A stretch of DNA of 64,000 bases from Azophilus sp965200465. Its GTDB lineage: Bacteria > Pseudomonadota > Gammaproteobacteria > Pseudomonadales > Azotimanducaceae. Shown in pieces: positions 17,056 through 25,563 of the stretch; position 1 is the stretch's first letter; each line of letters opens with the position of its first letter. The stretch lies in the NCBI GenBank assembly GCA_965200465.1, contig OZ241358.1, positions 2,666,001-2,730,000 on the forward strand, read 5' to 3'. The translations under genes and the position numbers were made by a program. The notes beneath the pieces were generated by a model. It searched no databases. It was not told the origin of the DNA and worked only from the letters and a program-made list of their open reading frames with translations.

Positions 17056-18351
17056 ATGAACATGCGCCGCTTGAACACCAGTTCTCCGACGTTTAAGGAG
17101 CAGTTTGATCGCCTGTCCGCAAAAGCCATGGACAACGCAGAGGATGTTGAACGGGCCGTTCGGGGCATCATCACCTCCGTGCGGCGGCGGGGCGATGCGG
17201 CCCTGCTGGAATGCACGGCCCGCTTCGACCGCTTGCCCTGCACCCAAATCGAAGAGCTGAAGCTGCGCCCCAACGAGTTCCGCCAAGCCTTTGACGCCCT
17301 GCCCGAAGCCCAACGCTCCGCCCTGACGCAGGCCGCGCAACGCATTGGGCACTACCACAAAAGGCAATTGCGGCAGTCCTGGTCCTACACCGACGAACTG
17401 GGCAACGAGCTGGGGCAGCGGGTAACGCCCTTGGCGCGGGTGGGCGTCTATGTGCCCGGCGGCCAAGCAGCCTATCCCTCCACGGTGCTGATGACGATCA
17501 TTCCGGCGCGGGCGGCCGGCGTGGAGGAAATCGCCGTCACGATGCCTTGCCCCGAGGGCGTCCGCAATCCGTTGGTGCTGGCGGCCCTGCATCTGGCCGG
17601 CGTGCGGGAGGCTTATGCGGTGGGCGGCGCCCAAGCGGTGGCGGCCCTCGCCTACGGCACCGAGACCATCCGCCCGGTGGACAAGATCGTCGGCCCCGGC
17701 GGCGCCTGGGTGGCCGAAGCCAAGCGGCAGGTGTTTGGGCGCACCGGCATTGACCTCATCGCCGGGCCGACGGAGCTTCTCATCATCACGGACGGCACTG
17801 CGCCGGTGGATTGGCTGGTGCTGGACCTCTTCTCCCAAGCGGAGCACGACGCCTTGGCGCAAAGCCTGCTGCTCTGCCCGGACGAGAGCTATTTAGAGCG
17901 CGTCGCCGAGCGCATTGAAGCCCTGCTGCCGAAGGCGGCGCGGCGCGACCTCATCACCCAGTCCCTAGCCAACCGCGGCGCCTTGATTCAAACCCGCTCC
18001 CTTGAGGAAGCGGTGCAATTGGCGAACGCCGCGGCCCCGGAACACTTACAGCTTGCCGTAGCGGAGCCGCGGGCGCTGCTGGACCTGGTGCGCCATGCCG
18101 GGGCCATCTTTCTGGGCCACCACTCCCCGGAAGCGATGGGCGACTACGCGGCCGGACCCAGCCATGTGCTGCCCACCTACGGCACGGCCCGCTTCTCCTC
18201 CCCTTTAAGCGTTGACGACTTCCAGAAAAGCAGCTCCGTCATCGCCCTCTCCGAACGGGGCGCGAAGTCCTTGGCGCAAACCGCCTCCACCCTGGCGCGG
18301 GGCGAAGGCCTGGAAGCCCACGCCTTGGCTGCGGAGGCGCGGGGCGGGTGA
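17056..18351 (+). CDS. hisD: Histidinol dehydrogenase
   Basis: This 431-residue Zn enzyme catalyses the last two oxidations of histidine synthesis. Visible family blocks are VGVYVPGGQAAYPST, GGAQAVAALAYGT, DKIVGPGGAWVAEAK, AGPTELLI and QAEHDALAQ, with the zinc ligands in QAEHD and in the C-terminal DDF and HA segments. ATG 17056 has AAGGAGA 7 nt upstream; the frame is open back to 16993. hisC, the usual next gene, is replaced by zapE. Confidence 0.96.
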   Translation: MNMRRLNTSSPTFKEQFDRLSAKAMDNAEDVERAVRGIITSVRRRGDAALLECTARFDRLPCTQIEELKLRPNEFRQAFDALPEAQRSALTQAAQRIGHYHKRQLRQSWSYTDELGNELGQRVTPLARVGVYVPGGQAAYPSTVLMTIIPARAAGVEEIAVTMPCPEGVRNPLVLAALHLAGVREAYAVGGAQAVAALAYGTETIRPVDKIVGPGGAWVAEAKRQVFGRTGIDLIAGPTELLIITDGTAPVDWLVLDLFSQAEHDALAQSLLLCPDESYLERVAERIEALLPKAARRDLITQSLANRGALIQTRSLEEAVQLANAAAPEHLQLAVAEPRALLDLVRHAGAIFLGHHSPEAMGDYAAGPSHVLPTYGTARFSSPLSVDDFQKSSSVIALSERGAKSLAQTASTLARGEGLEAHALAAEARGG

Positions 18352-18416
18352 AACTGCGCCGGCACCACTATGCTGGTCGCCAGCCAACTAGGGAGAAAAC
18401 CGTAAGCATACGCGCC

Positions 18417-19508
18417 ATGTCGCCAGCTGAACGATATCGGCAGCTGTTAGCCGCTGGGAGGATTAGCGAGGACGGGGAGCAAGCCCGGGCGGTGGCGCTG
18501 CTCGATGAGCTGCATGGGCGGTTGACGCGGCGGCCGCGGCGGGCTTGGGCGGCGCCTTGGAGGAAGGTGCGTCGGGGGGAGACCGGGCTGTACCTTTGGG
18601 GCGGGGTCGGGCGCGGCAAGACCATGTTGATGGATTTGTTCTACGACTCGCTGTCGGTTGGCGATGGGCGGGGCGGCAAGTTGCGAATGCACTTTCACCG
18701 CTTCATGCAGCGGGTGCATGGGGAACTGAAGAGCCGCGCCGGCGTCGCCAATCCGTTGCCGCGGATAGCCGAGAGCTTTGCCGAGCGAACAAGGGTGCTG
18801 TGCTTCGATGAATTCTTCGTTTCGGACATAGGCGACGCCATGATTCTCGGCGAGCTGATGCGGGCGCTGTTCCGCCGCGGCCTGACCTTGGTGGCCACCT
18901 CCAACATTCATCCAGACAGCCTTTATGAAAACGGTTTGCAGCGGCGGCGCTTTCTGCCGGCCATTGAGGCGCTGAAGCGCCATGCCCTGGTGCATGAACT
19001 TGGCGGGGAGATTGATTTTCGGCTGCGGGTGCTGGAGCGGGCGGAAATCTACCACTCGCCCTTGGACGCTGCGGCGGAGCAGTCCTTAAGCGCCAGCTTT
19101 GCGGAACTGGCGCCGGAGCCGGCCGCCGCCGATGCGGACCTGGAAGTGGAGAACCGGCTGATGCGCACCCGCCGGTTGGCCCCCGACGTGGTGTGGTTCG
19201 AGTTCAAGGCGCTGTGCGAGGGGCCGCGCAGCCAAAACGACTACATCGAACTGGCCCGCTGCTTCCACACGGTGCTGGTCTCCAACGTGCCGCGCTTCAC
19301 CGCCAAGAGCGAGGACGCCGCCCGCCGCTTCATCAGCTTGGTCGATGAATTCTATGACCGCAACGTGAAGCTCATTGTCTCTGCGGAGGCGCCAATCGCG
19401 CAGCTGTACGGCGGCGAGCTGCTGCAAGTCGAGTTTGACCGCACCCGCAGCCGCTTGTTGGAGATGCAGTCCCGCGAGTATCTGGGGCGGTCGCACAAGG
19501 GCGACTAA
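18417..19508 (+). CDS. zapE: Cell division ATPase ZapE (AFG1/LACE1 family)
   Basis: This 363-residue AAA+ ATPase has Walker A GGVGRGKT, Walker B VLCFDEFFV, and the AFG1 signatures LRMHFHRFM, VATSNIHP and RFISLVDEFYD. ZapE associates with FtsZ rings under stress or low oxygen. I chose ATG 18417 as the start; the frame continues back to GTG 18348, which overlaps the hisD stop by 4 nt and would add 23 residues, so the true start is open. Its stop overlaps the stop region of convergent bamD. Confidence 0.92.
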   Translation: MSPAERYRQLLAAGRISEDGEQARAVALLDELHGRLTRRPRRAWAAPWRKVRRGETGLYLWGGVGRGKTMLMDLFYDSLSVGDGRGGKLRMHFHRFMQRVHGELKSRAGVANPLPRIAESFAERTRVLCFDEFFVSDIGDAMILGELMRALFRRGLTLVATSNIHPDSLYENGLQRRRFLPAIEALKRHALVHELGGEIDFRLRVLERAEIYHSPLDAAAEQSLSASFAELAPEPAAADADLEVENRLMRTRRLAPDVVWFEFKALCEGPRSQNDYIELARCFHTVLVSNVPRFTAKSEDAARRFISLVDEFYDRNVKLIVSAEAPIAQLYGGELLQVEFDRTRSRLLEMQSREYLGRSHKGD

Positions 19509-20509
19509 AAGAACGGTACCCAACGACGCCAACGGCCCTGCTTCCTCTGCTTCCTCTCACCACTTGCTGCGGAGGCGGCAGCCGGGGCGCGGGGCGGCGG
19601 CTCGAAGCCTTCGGGATGCTGCAAGCGCAGGGGCGGAGGCGCTTCGGGCCGGTCCAGCAGCCCCAAGGTCACTAGGTTCGCCCAAGAGCGGTCGCGGTCC
19701 CGAACGCGGTCCGCCAGCACCAGATCCCCATTCTCATCAAAGGCCGGATAATTTGGGTAGTTCACGGCCAGCACGCGCAAGGCGTCATTGGCGGCGGCCG
19801 GCAGGTCCAGCCTGTATTGCGCCTCCACCAGCACGATCAACGCCTCCGGCACGGATTCCGCTTGCGGGTAGTTCTCCAGCACATAGCGAGCTCGGTTGGC
19901 AGCGGCCAAATAGGCGCCGCGGCGCAGGTAGTAGTCCGCCACATGCAGTTCCGCAGCCGCCAGCAGATTCTTCAGGTAGATCATGCGCTGCTTGGCGTCA
20001 GCCGCGTATTCGCTGTGGGGATGGCGGGACAGCAACTCGGCGAAGTCCGCATAGGCTTGCCTAGCCGAAGTCATGTCCCGCTTGGAGGCGTCTGAAGTGA
20101 ACACCCGGTCCAACAGACCGCGGTTCTTGTTGTAGGCGGCTAGGCCCTTCAAATAGTAGGCGTAGTCGATGTTGCTGTGCTGCGGGTGCAGCCGAATGAA
20201 GCGGTCCGCCGCCATGCGCGCCGTATCGTGGTCCGAGGACTGATGGCGGGCGTAAACCAACTCCAATTGCGCCTGCTCCGCGTAGCGGCCAAAGGGAAAG
20301 CGCGCCTCCAACCGCTCCAAGGCGGTGACGGCTCGGTCGTAGTTCCCCGCCCGCAGGCTGCGCTGGGCGTTGCGGTAGAGCATCTGTTCGGTGGCGTTGA
20401 CGTCCTCCTCTTCGTCATCCTTGTCGCCGCCGACAAACGGCATCCAAGAGCAGCCGGCGAACCAGCCAGCCAAGAGCGCTGGGGCCAGCAGCCGCCAAAC
20501 GCCGACCAA
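19505..20509 (-). CDS. bamD: Outer membrane assembly lipoprotein BamD
   Basis: This 334-residue protein has a lipoprotein signal (hydrophobic VGVWRLLAPALLAG, then a WFAGC lipobox with Cys at about residue 19) followed by TPR-like helices. Typical BamD segments are YRNAQRSLRAGNYDRAV, FPFGRYAEQAQLEL, SNIDYAYYLKGL and HPHSEYAADAKQRM. It belongs to the BAM complex that folds outer-membrane proteins. TTG 20509 is chosen because it gives a normal signal peptide; the frame is open to 20731 without similarity. The arginine-rich tail is longer than in E. coli. It is divergent from rluD, a classic gammaproteobacterial arrangement. Confidence 0.93.
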   Translation of the reverse strand: MVGVWRLLAPALLAGWFAGCSWMPFVGGDKDDEEEDVNATEQMLYRNAQRSLRAGNYDRAVTALERLEARFPFGRYAEQAQLELVYARHQSSDHDTARMAADRFIRLHPQHSNIDYAYYLKGLAAYNKNRGLLDRVFTSDASKRDMTSARQAYADFAELLSRHPHSEYAADAKQRMIYLKNLLAAAELHVADYYLRRGAYLAAANRARYVLENYPQAESVPEALIVLVEAQYRLDLPAAANDALRVLAVNYPNYPAFDENGDLVLADRVRDRDRSWANLVTLGLLDRPEAPPPLRLQHPEGFEPPPRAPAAASAASGERKQRKQGRWRRWVPFF

Positions 20510-20883
20510 GCGCCGGGACGCTCCCGCAAGGCGGTGGGAGCGGGCCGTTGCAGGTGCGCCGACACCTCCAGCGCATTGCGCCGGGGAGGAGCGGCAAAGG
20601 TCATGGTCGCGGCGAACTTTCACTAAAGCGATGCTCCGATGACGCGGCGCAAACAAGCGCCGCCAGCCGATGGACCGCCTCCCTTTTTGCTCCAGGCAAT
20701 GGGGGCAACCGACTCCTGCGCTTCTGATCATTGCAGGTTCATTGCTGAAAAAATGGATAATCTACCCTAATTGGACCTTAAAGTGTGGGAATGACGGGTG
20801 GGCCAAGCCAAGCAAGGCAGGCAACGCCGGCGCAAGCGCGCCGACGGGCGGTCGAGTTTCGCCGACCTGCGGGGTCAGCCAAA
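20510..20883. other. Intergenic region between divergent bamD and rluD
   Basis: This 374-bp stretch has no credible gene. It should hold both promoters. A less GC-rich patch near 20740-20775 contains TTGCAG and, 17 nt later, TGGATAAT-like sequence, a weak candidate for a rluD promoter. No repeat or RNA gene is apparent. Confidence 0.4.
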
Positions 20884-21861
20884 ATGACCACAGCCGCCAC
20901 TGGCCAGGCGATTGCCGCGGAGGTGCCCTTGGAGATGGCCGGCGAACGCGCCGACCGCACCGCCGCCCGCCTGTTCGCCAACCATTCCCGCACCGCGCTG
21001 ACGCGCTGGCTGAAAAGCGGAGCGTTGACGGTGGACGGCGAAGCGGCCAAGCCGAACCGGATATTGGCCGGCGGCGAACGGCTGGAGCTGCTGCCTCAAT
21101 TGCAGCCGGCGGAGGCTTGGGCCAAGCCGCAAGCCGTGGTCTTCGACGTCATCCATGAAGACGAAGACATTCTGGTCATTGACAAGCCGCCCGGCCTAGT
21201 GGTGCATCCGGGCGCCGGCAACCCGGAAGGCACCTTGGTCAACGGCCTGCTAAGGCATAGACCGGCGCTAAGCGGCTTGCCCAGAGCCGGCATCGTGCAT
21301 CGCTTGGACCAGGGCACCTCCGGCCTGCTGGTCGTGGCCGCATCCGCGGCGGCGCACAGGCGGCTGGCGGCGGCCATCTCCCAACACCGAGTCCTCAGGC
21401 GTTACCTCGGCGTGGCCGAGGGCGTCCTGACCGGCAGCCAGGTTATCGACAAGCCCTTGGGACGGGACCCGCATCAACGCACCAAGCAGCGGGTGCGTGG
21501 GGATGGCCGGCCGGCCCGCACTCGGGTGGGGGTAAGGGCTCGCTTTCGCGCCCACACGCTTGTCGCCGCCGAATTGGAAACCGGACGCACCCATCAAATT
21601 CGCGTTCACATGGCCAGCATAGGCCACCCCTTGGTGGGCGACCGGCGCTATGGCGCCCGCGGCCGCCTGCCCCGCGCTCCCCATCCGCAAGTAGTGCTCT
21701 CCATTCGCAACTTCGGGCGGCAGGCGCTGCATGCGGCCGAACTGGCCTTCGACCATCCAAGCACGGGCGAGCGCCGCCATTTCCAAGCGCCGCCGCCAAG
21801 GGACTTGGCCGAACTGATCGCCGTGCTGCGCCAAGACGGGGAGCACCGCGCAGATGAATGA
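20884..21861 (+). CDS. rluD: 23S rRNA pseudouridine synthase RluD
   Basis: This 325-residue enzyme has an N-terminal S4 RNA-binding domain (LTRWLKSGALTVDG), the catalytic motif HRLDQGTSG with its Asp nucleophile, and the RTHQIRVHM motif. RluD modifies helix 69 of 23S rRNA. ATG 20884 starts just before the S4 domain; the longer upstream frame is low-complexity. It overlaps pgeF by 8 nt, the usual rluD-pgeF pair. Confidence 0.93.
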   Translation: MTTAATGQAIAAEVPLEMAGERADRTAARLFANHSRTALTRWLKSGALTVDGEAAKPNRILAGGERLELLPQLQPAEAWAKPQAVVFDVIHEDEDILVIDKPPGLVVHPGAGNPEGTLVNGLLRHRPALSGLPRAGIVHRLDQGTSGLLVVAASAAAHRRLAAAISQHRVLRRYLGVAEGVLTGSQVIDKPLGRDPHQRTKQRVRGDGRPARTRVGVRARFRAHTLVAAELETGRTHQIRVHMASIGHPLVGDRRYGARGRLPRAPHPQVVLSIRNFGRQALHAAELAFDHPSTGERRHFQAPPPRDLAELIAVLRQDGEHRADE

Positions 21862-22633
21862 CGTGCGGCCTTACCACGGCTGGATAGGAGCTTCCTGGCC
21901 GGCGCCGATCGGCGTGCGGGCGCTCACCACCACTCGGGAAGGCGGCCCGCCCGAAAGCCCGGACATGAATGTGGCGCTGCATGGGGGCGGCGGGTTCAAA
22001 GCGGCGGCCGCAAACCGGCGCTGGCTGCAACTCGCCACCGTAGGTGAAACCGGGCGGCTTCAGTGGCTCACCCAAGTGCATGGCCATCGCTGCATTCGCT
22101 CCGACCGGCGAACCTGCCGGGGAATGCCGGAAGCCGACGCCGCTTGGACCACGGAAACCGGCCTCGGCTTGGCCATTCAAACCGCGGACTGCGTTCCCAT
22201 CGTGCTGGCCAGCCGGGATGGCGCCCGCATCGGCGCGGCCCACGGCGGCTGGCGCGGGCTGACGGGCGGGGTGGTGGAGCAGTTGGTCAGCGCAATGGAG
22301 CAGCCCGACGGCGGCCAGGGGATGCCCGGCGCGGAGCTGTTGGCGTGGATTGGCCCCGCCATAGGCCCGGACGCCTACGAAGTGGGCTTGGACGTGCGCC
22401 GCGCCCTGTTGGCCAACAGGGACCCGAATTTGGAAACCATTCTGCTGCGCGTGGGCGACAAGCCCGGCAAATGGCATCTGGACCTCTTCGCCTTGGCGGA
22501 GTGGCTGCTGCGGCGAGCCGGCGTCACCCAAATCCACTGCGAGCGCATCTGCACTTGGTCCAACTCGAATTTCCACTCCCACCGCAGGGACGGGGACAGG
22601 GGGCGCATGGCGACGGTGGTGTGGATGGAGTAA
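21854..22633 (+). CDS. pgeF: Purine nucleosidase-like peptidoglycan editing factor PgeF (YfiH)
   Basis: This 259-residue YfiH/DUF152 protein has the conserved metal and active-site residues in QVHGHRC, TADCVPIV and AAHGGWRG, and the C-terminal block ELLAWIGPAIGP. Related enzymes were described as multicopper laccase-like and later as adenosine phosphorylase or peptidoglycan editing factors. Translational overlap with rluD is conserved across gammaproteobacteria. Confidence 0.92.
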   Translation: MNDVRPYHGWIGASWPAPIGVRALTTTREGGPPESPDMNVALHGGGGFKAAAANRRWLQLATVGETGRLQWLTQVHGHRCIRSDRRTCRGMPEADAAWTTETGLGLAIQTADCVPIVLASRDGARIGAAHGGWRGLTGGVVEQLVSAMEQPDGGQGMPGAELLAWIGPAIGPDAYEVGLDVRRALLANRDPNLETILLRVGDKPGKWHLDLFALAEWLLRRAGVTQIHCERICTWSNSNFHSHRRDGDRGRMATVVWME

Positions 22634-22666
22634 GATAATGGCCATAGTTTCCGTAGGAAATTGGCC

Positions 22667-23353
22667 ATGCCCCGCTCACTGGCGCTTCTTGTCATCCTCC
22701 TCCTGCCCGTTTTCGCCTTCGCAGACCCCAACTGCCGTGAGCAGCGCTGCTTTGCCGCCAAGGTGGTGGGGATAAGCGACGGCGACACCGTCACCCTGCT
22801 GCTGCTGAACGGCGGCGACGCGGGGCCGGTCAAGGCCCGCTTGACCGAAATCGACGCCCCGGAACGGCGGCAGCCTTGGGGAGCGCGCTCCAGCCAAGCC
22901 TTGGCCAACAAGGTGTTCGGCCAGCAAGTGCTGGTGGCCTCCAGCGGCGAGGATCGCTACGGCCGGCTGTTGGCCCGCCTGCACCTCGGCAACCGCGACA
23001 TCAACCGCGAGCTGGTGCGCGAGGGCCACGCTTGGGTCTATCGGCGCTACGCCACGCAAAACTGGCTGCCCGATGAAGCGGCGGCCCGCAACGCCGGCCG
23101 CGGCCTTTGGTCGCTGCACAGCAGCCAAACGACGCCCCCTTGGGAATGGCGGCAACGCGAACGCCAAACCAAGGCGGCGCACCGCCCCGCAATGGCCCGC
23201 AACGCGGCCTCCTTCTCCTGCGGCGGCAAACGCTACTGTCGCGAGATGGTCTCCTGCGCCGAAGCCCGTTTCCATTTGCAAACCTGCGCCCTGGCCACCT
23301 TGGACGGAGACCAAGACGGCATTCCCTGCGAAAGGCGGCTTTGCCGAGGGTAG
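22667..23353 (+). CDS. Secreted thermonuclease (SNase) with C-terminal excalibur domain
   Basis: This 228-residue protein has a signal peptide (LALLVILLLPVFAFA). An SNase domain at about 25-150 follows: VVGISDGDTVTL, RLTEIDAPERRQPWG with the catalytic Arg, EDRYGRLLA and the DINRELVREGHAWVYRRY block. A C-terminal Cys-rich excalibur segment (CGGKRYC ... GDQDGIPCE) resembles calcium-binding DxDxDG loops. It is likely exported and degrades nucleic acids. ATG 22667 is preferred over TTG 22661. Confidence 0.9.
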   Translation: MPRSLALLVILLLPVFAFADPNCREQRCFAAKVVGISDGDTVTLLLLNGGDAGPVKARLTEIDAPERRQPWGARSSQALANKVFGQQVLVASSGEDRYGRLLARLHLGNRDINRELVREGHAWVYRRYATQNWLPDEAAARNAGRGLWSLHSSQTTPPWEWRQRERQTKAAHRPAMARNAASFSCGGKRYCREMVSCAEARFHLQTCALATLDGDQDGIPCERRLCRG

Positions 23354-23447
23354 TACGCACGCATTTAAGCAAAACCAGACGCTTGGCGGCATTGCGCTAC
23401 TCACAGGCGCCAAGGCGGCACCCGCAAGAGGCTCGCAACCGGTCAAA

Positions 23448-25382
23448 ATGGGCAACCACATCACTAGGCGCGACTTTCTGAACGGCCTAGCCCTGCCAAC
23501 GGCGGCCGGCGCCTTGAGCCTTAGCCCGCTTGCCGCAATGGCGAAACAGAGCGCCCCAGCTTCGGGCTCTGCGGACGGCCGCTACCCACCGGCCCTGACC
23601 GGGATGCGCGGCAGCCATGCGGGGTCCTTTGAGGTGGCGCACGGCTTGGCTCTAAGCGGCGCGAACTGGGCCAAGCCGCAGCATCGCACGGACGATGAAC
23701 ACGACCTCGTGGTGGTGGGCGGCGGCCTTTCCGGTTTGGCGGCGGCTTGGTACTTCCGGGAGCGGGTCGGCGGCGGCGCCAAGATTCTGGTGCTGGACAA
23801 CCATGACGACTTCGGCGGCCACGCCAAGCGCAACGAATTCGCGGTGGACGGCCGCACCCTGATCGGCTACGGAGGCAGCCAAAGCATCGACAGCCCGGCG
23901 GACTACTCCAGGCCCGCCAAGCGCTTGCTGCGGGCCTTGGCGCTGGATGCGGAACGTTTCTACGATTATTTTGACAACGGCTTCTTTGCCCGCTTTGGCC
24001 TGCAGTCCGGAGTTTACTTTCCGCCCTCCGCGTTCGCGCCCGCCAACGGCGCCGCCAAGGTCCTTCCGGACGTGCTGCATTCCTTCCAAGTTGGCGAAAC
24101 GACGTTGGCGGAGAAGGAGCGGGCGATTCGCCGCTACCCCTTGAGCGAGCAATCCAAAACCGCCTTGGCCAAGCTGGTGCGCGGCGACCTTTCCTACCTG
24201 CCGCAAGCCTCCGTAAGGGTGCGCCGACGGGCGCTGGCGGAAATGCCTTCGGCGGCCTTCTTCAAGAACGTGGTGGGGCTTGCGGACGACGGCGCCAAAG
24301 CGTTCGCCGACGCGACGCGCCCGCTGATGGGCTTCAGCGCCGACGTCATGTCCGCTCGGGAGTTGCTGGAGTACGGCCTGCTTGGCGACCGCGGGGTCGC
24401 CTTGCTTTACACCGGCAGCGCCAAGGTCAGCGAAGCCTTCGCCAAGGAATTGGCGGAGGAGTCCGAGCCCTACATCTTCCACTTCCCGGACGGCAACGCC
24501 GCCATCGCCCGCCTGCTCACCCGCAGCCTAGTTCCGGGAGCGGCGCCGGGCCGCAGCATGGAGGACATCGTTCAAGCCCGCTTCGACTACGCCAAGCTGG
24601 ACGCGGCGGCCAACGCAACGAGAATCCGCCTCAACAGCACCGTCGTCAACGTGGAGCATGTTCCCGGCAACGCCGCCGTTGACGTCACCTATGTTCGCCA
24701 GGGGGCCGCCGAGCGGGTGCGCGGCAAGCATGTGATCCTGGCTTGCTACAACAGCATGATCCCCTACATCTGCCCGGAGGTGGGCCAAGATCAAACCGCC
24801 GTCGAAGCGCTGAACTACGCCGAGAAGTGCCCCATCACCTATGTCAACATCGCCCTGCGCAATTGGCGGGCGCTGGCGCAGTCCGGCTTCGGCCGGGTTT
24901 ATGCGCCGGAGTCTTTCCTAACCGTGCTGTCGATGGACTTCCCGGTAAGCATGGGAGGCTACAACTTCACTGCGGCGCCGGAGCAGCCGGCCCTGCTGCA
25001 GGGCTTCCACGTATCCAGCCTGAAAGCCCCCGGCATGAACCCCCGGGAGCAGATGCGCCTTGGCCGCCAGCAATTGCTGAACACCAGCTTCGCGGACTTT
25101 GAACGGGAAGTTAAGGCGCATTTGGACGCCTTTTGGGGCGGCGACGGGTTGGACGCCAACCGGGACATCGCCGCCATCACGGTCAACCGTTGGCCGCACG
25201 GCTACGCCTATGAATATCTTGACCTGTGGGATCCCGACTGGCCCAAGGGCGCGGCGCCCCATGTGGTGGGCCGGCGGCAACGGGGCCGCATCTCCATCGC
25301 CAACTCCGACTCCGAAGCCCTCGCCTACGTCAACGGCGCCATCGACGCCGCGTACCGCGCCGTGCGCGAGCAGGCTGGCTAG
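23448..25382 (+). CDS. Tat-exported FAD oxidoreductase, spermidine dehydrogenase-like
   Basis: This 644-residue protein begins with a twin-arginine signal (TRRDFLNGLALPTAAGA). An FAD-binding Rossmann start (DLVVVGGGLSGLAAAW) follows with the DDFGGHAKRNEF and IGYGGSQSID blocks that I associate with the periplasmic spermidine dehydrogenase (SpdH) group. It would oxidise an amine or related donor in the periplasm using FAD. ATG 23448 places the signal at the N-terminus; the frame is open far upstream over the nuclease gene, but that part is a shadow. Confidence 0.82.
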   Translation: MGNHITRRDFLNGLALPTAAGALSLSPLAAMAKQSAPASGSADGRYPPALTGMRGSHAGSFEVAHGLALSGANWAKPQHRTDDEHDLVVVGGGLSGLAAAWYFRERVGGGAKILVLDNHDDFGGHAKRNEFAVDGRTLIGYGGSQSIDSPADYSRPAKRLLRALALDAERFYDYFDNGFFARFGLQSGVYFPPSAFAPANGAAKVLPDVLHSFQVGETTLAEKERAIRRYPLSEQSKTALAKLVRGDLSYLPQASVRVRRRALAEMPSAAFFKNVVGLADDGAKAFADATRPLMGFSADVMSARELLEYGLLGDRGVALLYTGSAKVSEAFAKELAEESEPYIFHFPDGNAAIARLLTRSLVPGAAPGRSMEDIVQARFDYAKLDAAANATRIRLNSTVVNVEHVPGNAAVDVTYVRQGAAERVRGKHVILACYNSMIPYICPEVGQDQTAVEALNYAEKCPITYVNIALRNWRALAQSGFGRVYAPESFLTVLSMDFPVSMGGYNFTAAPEQPALLQGFHVSSLKAPGMNPREQMRLGRQQLLNTSFADFEREVKAHLDAFWGGDGLDANRDIAAITVNRWPHGYAYEYLDLWDPDWPKGAAPHVVGRRQRGRISIANSDSEALAYVNGAIDAAYRAVREQAG

Positions 25383-25446
25383 AGTTGGAAAAGTTGACAG
25401 CCGGTTGGGATGAGCGGGGTGACCGAAACGACTTAGCTCCATGCAT

Positions 25447-25475
25447 TTGACATCCCACCCCCCAACCCCAAGAAT
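25447..25475 (+). promoter_or_regulatory. Candidate sigma-70 promoter for ilvIH
   Basis: A perfect -35 TTGACA (25447-25452) is followed after 17 nt by AAGAAT (25470-25475), which matches four of six bases of the -10 consensus. Transcription would start near 25482, leaving an 80-nt leader with two GC-rich inverted repeats. I see no leader peptide rich in Ile, Leu or Val. Confidence 0.4.
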
Positions 25476-25563
25476 GCGCGGTTCCTTGTGCGGTGCGGGC
25501 CGGCGGTCTGCACCGAACGCCCTGCGGGGCGGCAAGCCAACTGGAGACTCCAAGGCCGCGGCC

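Noticed and set aside
25476..25563. Attenuator with leader peptide before ilvI
   Set aside because: Inverted repeats exist, but no short frame rich in branched-chain codons and no U-run follow.
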